From assembly GCA_963930655.1 (NCBI GenBank), contig OZ005618.1:4734001-4798000 (forward strand): a DNA stretch of 64,000 nucleotides, written 5' to 3'. The stretch comes from Myrica gale. Taxonomy: Eukaryota; Streptophyta; Magnoliopsida; Fagales; Myricaceae. This document shows positions 35,272-45,425 of the stretch, in pieces. Numbering within the stretch: position 1 is the stretch's first letter; each line of letters starts with the position of its first letter. The position numbers were made by a program, and so were the translations under genes. The notes below the pieces were generated by a model. It worked only from the letters and a program-made list of their open reading frames with translations, did not search any database and was not told where the DNA came from.

Positions 35272-37035
35272 ATGAGATTTTTGCTTGTTATCTTGGCAAT
35301 AGGATACAATGTACTATTTAAGAACCACAAGTAAATATTGCCTCTTGTTTCAAGCTTTGTGTTTTCATCCCTTCAATTTGGGGACAATGTGCCTTATAAA
35401 AAGAAATATCTCCTTAACTTGGGTCATAGAGGAGCTTTCCATGTAACTGTCCCAGCTTAAAGAGCAGCAATGGCTAGAATTCATCTCACCTATTGCCTTC
35501 TCCCCACAGCTTGGATCATCCTGCTTCCTATGCGTATGTAGGTGAGCCTGGGTATCACATTATGGCCTAAAGTTCTACCAGATCAGTCCTTCATCTTGAA
35601 TAATCAGCAATAAGTGTGATAGATGATGCATTGCAGTGATAGGCTCCATCTTCACAATAATGTTGCTAGGGCCCTTCAATTTTATAATGCAAGGGGATCA
35701 TGCTGTGTTTTTTTTGCGGGACAACCAGATACGTGTTGCACCCAACTGCTGTAATATGATGTTTGGTAAGCTTTATTAGGTATTATCTGCGCTCATATAG
35801 CGTGAGCATCCTAGGCAAAACCAAGCTGTCAGGTTTTTTTTTTCTCTGATCTAAAATTCAAGTTTAGGGATCCTCTCTGATTCCTTGACCGAAAAAAAAT
35901 ATGAAAAATTTTAGGACGCGAATTTGTTACAATTTTCCCTGAAACTTTAATGTTTTATGTCTATCTCTATTTAAATTGCAGTATACAATGCAGGTAGAGA
36001 ATTGTAGAGAATCCTAATTCTAAAATTTATCTATCTCAGTATTTGGTTTCAAAATTTGACGAGTAAGTTCATACTAGCAATCGACTATGATGTTATACTT
36101 GTTAATCTTTATTTTATTCTCTATTAAGGCCGGCTCAAGGGTAAGGCAACTTAGGCGGTGGCCTAAGGCCTCACCCTGAGCAAAGCACCATAAAAGAGTA
36201 AAAAAAATGTCATGATGTAATCTTTTCATATTTTATTTTTTATTATGAGTGCACTGTCTTTTTTTCCATGAGTGATGTTTCTCTTAGGCTTCCTAATCTT
36301 TTTCTAAATTTTGTCTAAAGAGATAAAGTGCTCTCTAAATTTCTTAACCGTGGAAATTGATGTAATGTATCAGGGCCCATAAAAAATAATTACTGGAGCC
36401 TTCGAATATTATACATCGAATTAAATAATTTTCAGATAATTTTAAATATTTTATATTAAAATCTATATAAAAGGCCTACTGCCTTAAGCCCTGATTTGGT
36501 TTGAGCCGGCCCTGTTTGGAAAAAAAATTCTCTTATGCAATAATGAGTAAATTTCAGAGAGAATACTCGGCATGCTGCCGCAATAAAAATCTTTGGCTTA
36601 TATTTGATGATATGCTGTCTCTCCTCCTCTTATCAGTTTTGGTCCATTTTCAAAACTCTTTTTGGGATCAGAATCTTCTGCAATTCAGATAAAGATAAAT
36701 ACAAGAGGTGAACTCTACACTATTTAATGTTGTCCATATAAATTTTGGAGCAACATGTGTCTCTTAGGTTTAACAAATTATGGGAAACAAGAAATATTGC
36801 TTTTAAAAAAAATCAAAGAAAAATCTATTCTCTCTCCATTCTCACCCATAATAACAAAGCTGAGATACTAATAATTATATTAAATGTTTTTTTTCTCAAG
36901 ACTATTCCTCATGTAATGCCATCCGACAATCGCGGAGAAATATTCACTTGATCATCCATGCCCAAACAAAAACCATTAATAAAATTACAAAAACAAGGAA
37001 AAAAACAAAACACTATATTTTTTCAATTAAAAAAA
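35272..37035. other. Intergenic DNA between the 438-aa gene and GAUT8
   Basis: It includes the 3' UTR of the 438-aa gene (from 35272), a hAT-like inverted-repeat element at about 36125-36516, and otherwise AT-rich sequence with only short, unrecognised open frames (36501-36692 and 36745-36951). Confidence 0.5.
36125..36516. mobile_element. Non-autonomous hAT-like element
   Basis: The left end GGCCGGCTCAAGGGTAAGGC is answered by the right end GGTTTGAGCCGGCCCTG, about 17-bp imperfect inverted repeats, with CCTAAGGCC- and CTTAAGCCC-type sub-terminal motifs. Ends of the type CAGGGCCGGCTC are common in plant hAT-derived non-autonomous elements. About 390 bp, with no transposase. An 8-bp target duplication is not clear. 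Confidence 0.55.
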
Positions 37036-37790
37036 TGTTAAATTATTCCGTACGTTGCTAAGGTTTGATCTTTCTCCTAAACCTATTTCTGGAGTTTGGA
37101 CTCATTCCCAAATAGATCAGTGGACGAAAATGCACACGTGACAAACAACTCACACGTGAAAATTGACAGCTCGATTAAAAATAATAATGTCCAATCACAA
37201 TATGACACGTGTCAGTAAAATAAAAAATAAAATAAATATATAATGAATAAAAAACATAATTAATTTTTTTTATTATTAAAAAAATGAAAAGGAAAGGATT
37301 GGAGTCGATCCTTTCACAGTGGAGGCCCCCCTCCACCAGCCACAAGGGGATTCTGGCTGCCCAGATCAAGGAGGAGGAATCCCTCCTCCACCCCTACTTT
37401 GTTGTGGGATGGGAGAGGACCCCAGAGCACCACCCGGGGTGGAGGCGGCCAGTGGAGGGGACTTCCACCGTGAAAGCTTTGAGCCAATCCTTTCCCTTTT
37501 TAAAAAAAAAATTAATTTTGTTTTTATTAATTTTAGATTTGCTTTTTATTTAAAAAAAAATATTTTTATTTATTTACTGACTCGTATCACATTAGACGAG
37601 ATTTAAAAAAAAATCGATATGTCCATTTCCATGTATAAGTTGTTTGACACATGTGCATTTTCATCTACTAAATTAAGGATATGATATATTTGAGAATGAG
37701 TCCAAAAATAATATATAGATTTAGAAAAAATCAAATCATAAGAACCTGAGAAAATATCAAACTTTAGGAAAGTACGGAATAATTTTGCAT
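37036..37790. mobile_element. Long-inverted-repeat element just upstream of GAUT8
   Basis: The left arm (AAATTATTCCGTACGTTGC at 37040, GGACTCATTCCCAAATAGAT at about 37098, GAAAATGCACACGTG, GACACGTGTCAGTAAA) is mirrored by the right arm (inverse of GTACGGAATAATTTTG at 37772-37787, GAGAATGAGTCC, ACACATGTGCATTTTC, ACTGACTCG). The arms are about 200 bp. A GC-rich core of about 220 bp is itself bounded by GGAAAGGATTGG and its inverse CCAATCCTTTCC. The layout resembles the elements at 3.4 and 7.6 kb but the sequence family differs. It ends about 360 bp before the GAUT8 start codon. Confidence 0.72.
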
Positions 37791-38152
37791 AAAAAAGGGA
37801 TAAATACACTGTCTTATAAGCAAAAATCGATTTAGTCTTCTTAATATAAAAAATATAAATTTAGTCTCTATAATTTTAGAAATTGATATCACAAACTAAA
37901 TCAATTTTCGAATACAGCATATTGAAAAATTTTGTATTTATCTCTGAAAATAAAGCGGAGCGAAGCCAATCACGCGTCGGCGTCACGGGTCACTTCCAGT
38001 CGGCATATAATTTTTTAAAAAGTCCCAATCTTGTCTCTCTCTCGGAGACTCCGAGAACGATCCAGCAGTTAAAAACACTCAGAGACAGATACAGCCATAC
38101 AGGCACACAGACATAACAATCGTTTTTCGAATTGGCGAGAAGGGCCACGAAA

Positions 38153-40631
38153 ATGCCGAACCTTCGAACCGCGCGCTCTGCGGAGAGACTGAACGGAGTG
38201 GGAGGACCGATCCGGAGCTTGGGTTTCACGTTCAGAATCTTGGCCTCCGCGATCACAGCGGCTCTCTGCCTGTTTTTCACTCTCTCTTTCCTCTTCACTT
38301 CCCGCACCGACACTTCCGACCTCCACTACATGGTTAGTGTCCTTCTATCTCTCTTAGATCTGTTTCCCCGGAAAAAAGAATATTTCCCCAGGGACGAGCC
38401 GGTTTCTAGGGTATAGGCTTACGGCGTATGGAAGCATTTTTTTTAGTTTTGTTAATTTTTTTTAACTGAAGGCGAATTTCTTTCCCTGAATTAGGATTTT
38501 AACAATTTGGATCTTATCATTCCTGATCCGCCACAAGATATGCAATTGACACATTAGTTTTTTCTTGAAAAAGAATCCTTTTCCCCAAAAGAATAGATTC
38601 CTTAGAACTTTTTTTGTTACTTTCTTGAACAATAATGTTGTAATGTGAAAGCTACTGGAAGTGTCGGAAATTGTTAGAATTGAAACAAGCAGTTACTTAC
38701 TTGGTTGATTTCCGTGTACATTAGGGTTTCAATTCCGGTTCATATGGGTTGGGAATTACTAGAAGATCCGTACTCGCGCTCAAATCGGACCCGCTCAAGC
38801 CGCGGCTGGACCAGATCCGGAAGCAAGCAGACGATCACCGCTCATTGGCTTTGGCTTACGCCTCCTATGCTCGTAAGCTCAAGCTCGAGAATTCTAAGCT
38901 CGTTAGAACTTTCGCTGATCTCTCCCGAAACTACACCGATCTTCTCAACAAGCCCTCCTATCGTGCTCTCTTTGAATCCGACGCTCTCTCCCTGGACGAA
39001 TCAGTTTTGCGGCATTTCGAGAAGGAAGTGAAGGAGCGAATCAAAGTGACACGACAAGTGATCGCGGATGCCAAGGAGTCTTTTGATAATCAGTTGAAGA
39101 TCCAGAAGTTGAAGGATACAATTTTTTCTGTGAATGAGCAGTTAACCAAGGCAAAGAAGCAAGGAGCTTTCTCGAGCTTGATAGCAGCAAAATCAATCCC
39201 AAAAAGCTTGCACTGCCTTGCGATGCGATTAGTGGAAGAGAGAATTGCTAATCCGGAGAAGTATTCAGATGAAGGGAAGCCGACTCCACCAGAGTTTGAG
39301 GATCCTAAGCTTTACCATTATGCAATTTTCTCGGATAATGTAATTGCAGCGTCGGTTGTTGTTAATTCGGCAGTGAAGAATTCGAAAGAGCCCTGGAAGC
39401 ATGTTTTCCATGTTGTGACTGATAAGATGAATCTTGGGGCGATGCAAGTTATGTTCAAACTGAAGGACTATAATGTAGCACATGTTGACGTGAAGGCAGT
39501 TGAAGATTACAAGTTCTTGAACTCTTCGTATGTGCCAGTGCTTCGGCAATTGGAGTCTGCAAATTTGCAGAGGTTTTACTTTGAGAATAAGCTGGAGAAT
39601 GCAACAAAGGACACCACGAACATGAAGTTTAGGAACCCAAAATATTTGTCGATATTGAATCACTTGAGGTTCTATTTGCCAGAAATGTACCCGAAATTGC
39701 ATAGGATTTTGTTTTTGGATGATGATATTGTGGTTCAGAACGACTTGACGGGGTTGTGGAAGATAGATATGGATGGCAAGGTGAATGGGGCTGTTGAGAC
39801 ATGTTTTGGGTCTTTCCATCGATATGCACAGTACATGAATTTCTCACATCCTTTGATTAAGGAGAAGTTTAACCCCAAAGCTTGTGCATGGGCTTACGGA
39901 ATGAACTTCTTTGATTTGGATGCTTGGAGGAGGGAGAAGTGCACGGAAGAGTATCATTACTGGCAGAATCTGGTAATTATTTGTTTTTTCTTCTATTACT
40001 TATGTGGTTTAGCATGCTTGAGTAGCATTTGGTCCAGGACCCAGAACTATTTTACCCGTTTTGGTTGCTAATTGTGATGCTCTAGTTTGAACCAATCGAT
40101 CTTCATTTTGTCGCCTTCGAAACAAACTGCCTATAGTTGTCCTGGAGGTAATTTCTACTGAACCGGTAATGATGGCGGTATATCAACACTGCTAAAGGCC
40201 TCAATTTTGAAACAAAAACCAAGTTTATTAAACATTGCGGTTCCATTGTCATAAATTTTTGCTTGCTTGTACAGTCCCTTGATTGTGTGATCTTTACTGT
40301 TTCATTTATTCCAGAATCTTTTTCTTGCTCCTATTAATTAATAATCTTTTTGCAGAATGAGAACCGTACCTTGTGGAAATTGGGAACACTGCCCCCAGGT
40401 CTAATTACATTTTACTTGACAACGAAGCCTCTGGATAAGTCGTGGCATGTTCTGGGACTTGGTTACAATCCAAGTATCAGCCCGGATGAGATCCGCAATG
40501 CTGCTGTGGTGCACTTCAATGGGAATATGAAACCATGGCTTGACATTGCCATGAATCAGTTCCGGCCACTTTGGACAAAGTACGTTGACTATGATTTGGA
40601 GTTTGTCCAGGCTTGCAATTTCGGTCTCTAA
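38153..40631 (+). CDS. GAUT8: GAUT8/QUA1, homogalacturonan galacturonosyltransferase
   Basis: Three coding exons: 38153-38332, 38725-39972 and 40356-40631, giving 567 aa (Arabidopsis GAUT8 is about 559). This is a type II Golgi protein: a short basic N terminus, membrane anchor at about 27-48 (FRILASAITAALCLFFTLSF), then a stem with SDPLKPRLDQIRKQADDHRS and YARKLKLENSKLVR. The GT8 catalytic domain runs from about 200 to the C terminus: YHYAIFSDNVIAASVVVNS, HVFHVVTDKMN, the metal-binding DDD triad at residues 392-394 in LFLDDDIVVQ, GAVETCFGSFHRY, HVLGLGYNP and HFNGNMKPWL. It ends CNFGL. The whole is far closer to GAUT8 than to GAUT9 as I remember them. Known role: transfers galacturonate from UDP-GalA in pectin synthesis; qua1 mutants lose cell adhesion. 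The first ATG in frame is used. All motifs intact. Confidence 0.97.
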
Positions 40632-41800
40632 ATAACGACTCGTAGTTTGAAGCCCCTCTTCTCCAAAGAATTTGCGCTTTCTTATCACGCAGCAAGTATC
40701 CCACTCTACAGTGCTATGGCCTATACATTAACCAAGTCTTCTTATTCAACACCCAAGAGTAGTTGCTTCTATCCAAGTGTAAAATACTTCTTTGTTGCGT
40801 CACTTTAGATTCTTCTTATTGTTCATACAAGCGTTTCAATCTTTTAATGTGGCAGATCCGCAAACGGTAGTTATTAAGAGGTATGAATTCTTGTTACAAC
40901 ATTCAAGTTGCTTTTAGATCTTTATTTCACACTTAAGATGTAGTGACTTCTCTAAATATTCTTCTGTTCTGCCTAAACATAAATTTATGAAACATTATCA
41001 GAGCTATATTGTCTAAGCTGTTTTAGCATTCTTGCTTTTCGAATATTGTCATTCCAATAGCTTGATACTGCTAAATGCTAATGCACGCTCTAGTGCTTAT
41101 CTGCGTGGTCTTTATCATTCCATCAACCTCTGTAGAGTACTTGGGTGGGTCATGGGTGGCCAATTAAACAACAGTAGCACTGGGAACACCAAGCTACTAC
41201 CTGGATTTCAAGCAACAAAAACTTGTCACAATTTTCAAATGTGCTTTTTTTTTTTTACAGTATCTATTCTGAGCTGGGTTTCTTATGGCGGGCATAAGCC
41301 ATTTTTCTTTGAAGAAAAACTTGTCACTGATTCTCTTTCTCATCCCTTGTTTTGATCCAGCACGTGTATGGTTGATTGCTAAATCTTCGTCTATGCTGGC
41401 TTTAGGAGATCCACAGGAAATGTCATTTATTGTGTAGTGGTTGCATAATTACTTAGGACAGCACTACTTGTGAGAAAGTCAATTTTGACGGCTCGGTCTT
41501 CTCCTTCATAGCCATCACATGCACTCTTTTGGAGCAAACTGCAAAACAATGTTCCAAACTGTACATTCCAGCGGTTTCAATGTCACATAGATGTACCTCT
41601 AAAATAAAATTATTAAAAAACTTCATTAAAAAAAATAAAAAATAGAAATTCTATCTTGTTTTTGTTTTTGTTTTTTGAAAGGGTATTTTAGTCAATCCGC
41701 ATTATTATTTATCTGATTTTATTGCTAAATCAAATGGATGGCATAATAGATTCCTTTTAAGATTTATGGGTGTAATAAAATAATTAAAGGGGAAAAGACA
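40632..41800. other. GAUT8 3' flank, no further gene recognised
   Basis: It contains the GAUT8 3' UTR (an AT-rich stretch follows the stop) and unassigned sequence. The open frame at 41032-41355 is unsupported. No terminator or polyadenylation site is asserted. Confidence 0.45.
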
Positions 41801-41804
41801 CTTT

Positions 41805-42785
41805 GTACCCCTAAATTATAGGGAAATTTACACTTTGTATTTCTATTTATCGATTTTGTGACATTGAGCCTATGAACTTTTAAAATTCATCGATTTTCAC
41901 CTCATAGCCGAATTAGCCGTTAAATGTGACAGTAAATACTCACGTGTCGTCAACGTGATTTACTTTTGCTTATTATACCCATTTTACCTTTTGAGAAAAT
42001 TATACTTTGCACCTCCAACTATGAAGATACTGACACTTTGCACTCCATCTTCTAATGTCATGACATTTTCATCGATTTGCACCCCACAAACGAATTAATC
42101 ATTAAATGTGATGATAAATCTATTAAGTGCAAAGTCTCATAGCTCAATAACAAGTCGACAACCAAGATGAGGAAACAAAACACAGAATCTCTTTGCAATT
42201 GGAATCTCTTCAGAGTTATGAAAAAATGTCAAAGATGGAATCGCTTCAAATTCTAAAATATTTAATTGATGAACTACAAATTAGGAAAGAAATAATAAAC
42301 AAATAACCAGATTTGGAATAAAAAATGCTTCCTAAAAGTTCTCTGCCTATTATCGAAACACGATGATTTAAAGAATTTCCTGATTTGTATCGGTGAATTA
42401 CGTGGACGACACTTAACAGATTTACTTTCTCATTTAACCGACAATTGGCTCATGAGGTGCAAATCATCAAAAAGTCACGAATTTGAAAGACAAGTGCAAA
42501 GTTCCAATACTCTCATAGTTGGGGGTGCAAAGTGTCAGTACTCCCATAATTAGGGGTAAAAAGTGTATTTTTTTAAAGGACAAAACGGACAACGTAAATT
42601 GGGGCATGTCACGTGGACGACACATGTATTATTTAACGTGAGAAATAACTGCAAATCAGGGTCACGAGCGACGAATTATTAAAGATTGAGGATCCAATCT
42701 CATGAAATTCATAAATCTAGGTGCATATTTCTAATGCCCAATAATTGGGCATTAATTAAGGGATGTAAAATGTATTTTTTTCATA
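41805..42785. mobile_element. Foldback element with a related element nested inside
   Basis: Outer arms: AAGACACTTTGTACCCCTAA at the left, inverted at the right as GGGATGTAAAATGTATTTTT, with inner landmarks CACGTGTCGTCAACGTG (left) and CACGTGGACGACACATG (right). Nested within (about 41993-42578) is a second pair: ATACTTTGCACCTCCAACTA at the left and TAGTTGGGGGTGCAAAGTG inverted at the right. The arms are imperfect and long (about 200 bp). It is not protein-coding. Confidence 0.62.
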
Positions 42786-42890
42786 ATTAAAAGTTATATA
42801 TTTTTCAATAAAAAAACAGAGTAGATCAACTGCCACTGCGCGGCATCTGAAGCAACCCTGCGGGTCAAGCCAGCAGGCCCCTCGCAATGA

Positions 42891-43212
42891 TTGCGCAGGT
42901 TACCTTTTATTTGTCCCATGAAACTTATTTACAAGTAATGAGCATGGATCAAGCTACTTTCTTATATAGGGTTGGAAGGGAGCATGAGAAAATAGTCAAT
43001 GGTTACGCAGATTGCCCCTTATTTGTCTTACGATAATTTTTATGAGAATGGATCAAACTACTACTTATATAGAATTGGAAGATATGAGAAAATAGTCAAT
43101 GGTTGCGTAGGTTGCCCCTTATTTGTCTCTCGAGACTTGTTATAAGAAATGAGAATGGATCAAGCTACTTTTTATTTAGAATTGGAAGAGCGCATTAGAA
43201 AATAGTCAATAG
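42891..43212. repeat. Tandem repeat of about 110 bp, three copies
   Basis: Units start at about 42891, 43003 and 43103. Each holds (G)CGCAGGTTRCC-like starts, CTTATTTGTC, GAATGGATCAAGCTACT, TATAGAATTGGAAG and GAGAAAATAGTCAAT. Units differ in length (100-112 bp) and are diverged. Confidence 0.85.
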
Positions 43213-43242
43213 GGTGCTAAATATTGAAAAAACAAGATATTG

Positions 43243-43277
<35 letters not shown>
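43243..43277. repeat. (AT)n microsatellite
   Basis: About 17 consecutive AT dinucleotides just after the 110-bp tandem repeat. Confidence 0.95.
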
Positions 43278-43282
<5 letters not shown>

Positions 43283-43309
43283 ATTCTCAAACAAATTCCA
43301 AAAGGTAGG

Positions 43310-43832
43310 ACTTTTTATTTTTAAATATACTTTGCACCCATTATATTTGGGGGTGTTGATATATTACATCCCAATATTTTATTTTTGAGATATTTAACAC
43401 ATTATGTTATCTCTTATAACGATTTGGGCTACAGGAAAAAATTAGGTGTCAAATTAGACGGTAATCGTACCGCCCTTGCCATTGTTAAGATATTGATAGG
43501 GACATTTGCTAGTAGGGACTTTAAGAATGATGATTCCAAGACAATAAACGTATGACTTCAGAGAGATATGTTGGTATTGTATATATTCAGGTGATTTGTA
43601 GGAAAATATTGTTCAAGGTTCAAGGGCAATAAAGATAATTTAACAATAACTGAACATGAGATGCACGTGTGTAAACGATTATCATCTAATTTGACACTTA
43701 ATTTCACTCCAGGGTGCAAATTGTTGGAGGGGATAACCTAATGAGCTCAATGCCTAAAAAATAAAATATTATGGTGCAATGTGTCAGCACCCCAAACATA
43801 AGGGGTGCAAAATGTATTTAATTAACTCTTTT
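43310..43832. mobile_element. Foldback element with about 90-bp inverted repeats
   Basis: Left arm: ATACTTTGCACCCATTATAT, GGGGGTGTTGATATATTACA, then AATATTTTATTTTT. The right arm has the inverse order: AAAATAAAATATTATGGTGC, CAGCACCCCAAACATAAGG, GGTGCAAAATGTATTTAATT. It is distantly related in end sequence to the nested elements at 41.8-42.8 kb. About 520 bp, non-coding. Confidence 0.68.
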
Positions 43833-44590
43833 TTTCCATTGTCATTAAACATTGCTAATGATAAAAATGTTTGTTGGTAGAAGAAAGGGAAATATGTAAA
43901 TAAGATATAATATTTACTAATTCCATAAATTGAGTACGCACTAAGGTTTTATCTATCATTAAAGAACTTTAATTGTTGTTATGATAATTCTCATGATTTG
44001 TAGATCTTGAATTGTAGTAATTTTTTTTTCAGAGTTAAATTTTGTTTGTATATAAGGTGGACAACTTGCCAACAAAATTAAAAGTAAGATTTTTTTAAAA
44101 AGAATTCTTGCTTTTTCTAACAATTAAGTTTATTTTCCTATTTAAAAAATCTCTCTTTTAATCAAATCTCATTTTTAAGTTTGAACTATGAAAATAATCA
44201 CATTTAATTTTGAAAATTATCAAAATTCATTTATGTTATTTGAAAATTTAGAAAAAAAAAGAAAATTAAATTTGAAAGATTTTTAAAGTTTAGACGAGTA
44301 ATTGAAATTCGGTAGAAAGTTGGGGCCGATTCTTATTTTGATTGAACTTTTTTTTTTATATAAGTTATGATTGAACTTTTTGAGTTCACGTTATAATGTT
44401 CAACGATGGGAGACGGATGGGCAACCTTGGTCACATCAATAATGATCAAAACACTGATTAGAGATCAACGGTACAGGATGAACAGTTATCCACTAGTATC
44501 CAATCTATAGATCTCGATAGGACCAGGTGACTATTTCTCCTCCTCCCTTCAAATCCACGGACCTCGCTTGGTCGAAGCTTATTTACTCGC
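43833..44590. other. AT-rich intergenic DNA upstream of the endosulfine gene
   Basis: Poly-T/A-rich sequence with no gene. The last 200 bases or so should include the endosulfine promoter; GACCAGGTGACTATTTCTCC and pyrimidine-rich TCTCTCTCCC precede the first donor site at 44649. No TATA box assigned. Confidence 0.4.
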
Positions 44591-45425
44591 AATCCCGCTC
44601 TCTAGACATATCTCTCTCCCTCGACGTTGCGATCTCGATCAATTGCAGGTACGAACCCTAGAGTTTTCTTGGGGAGTTAGTTTGTTTCTTTGATATTTTG
44701 TCGATGTTTGTTTCTCTCTTTTGAATTATGATCTTATTCCATCTAAGCTCAATAACGTAGACTAAAGCAAAATGTAAGAAAAGTGTGAAATCCGATTATT
44801 CGTGATTTAGCTGATTGATCGGGGTTATTTTATGTATCTGGCATTTTTGTTTTGTTCTGCGGAATGGTAAATCGTTATTTGGGTTCTTGTCAGTTAAGGA
44901 ATATGCGAGGGATTTTTGTTTTTTTTTTTGTTTTGAGTTCTTCCCTACGATTATCTTGCGGCTGGTAGATGACTTATTAATTGAGGAGTTTTATTATCTC
45001 TAGCTGATGTAGAATTTTTGGGAAATTAGTTTTGCATGCTTTACTCCTTTTCTCCTGAGAATTAAAGATTGCTGGTTTTACTACTGTCCTTGTTGATAAT
45101 GTTTGGCATAGCTTGATTTATACAATGGGTTGTAGAGAAGTTAGCTATTGTGCATTGTTTGTTTGAACAAAATTTTGGGCGAAGGCAACTTGACTTCTGT
45201 TTGACATTGATCAATTCTCTAATTTTTGCCATGTTTGGAAAACTGATATTAGGGTGGGGTCTTGATTCCAAGAACGGTGCTGCAACAGGTCCTGAAATCG
45301 ATTTCACCGAAACCACAGGTATGTTATTTATATTTTCCCCTAAATAATTCATAGATCTAGCAAAACGTTAAAGCTAACAAATTGTGTGCTGTTGCAGCTG
45401 TTTCGTTGAGTGGTGCGAGTTCATT
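44591..45425 (+). other. 5' UTR with an intron, endosulfine gene
   Basis: A consensus donor, TTGCAG|GTACGA (44648/44649), and an acceptor, GTTGCAG|CTGTTTCG (45397/45398), lie 28 bases before the ATG. This implies a non-coding first exon ending at 44648 and a leader intron of about 749 bp. An alternative exon near 45270-45319 (donor CACAG|GTATGT) is possible. Confidence 0.5.

Noticed and set aside
39265..39819. 184-codon minus-strand frame within GAUT8
   Set aside because: Antisense shadow of a conserved glycosyltransferase exon; no independent similarity.
39973..40071. Continuation of the GAUT8 frame after WQNL
   Set aside because: It is intron read-through; splicing at 39972/40356 restores the conserved NENRTLWKLGTLPPG block.
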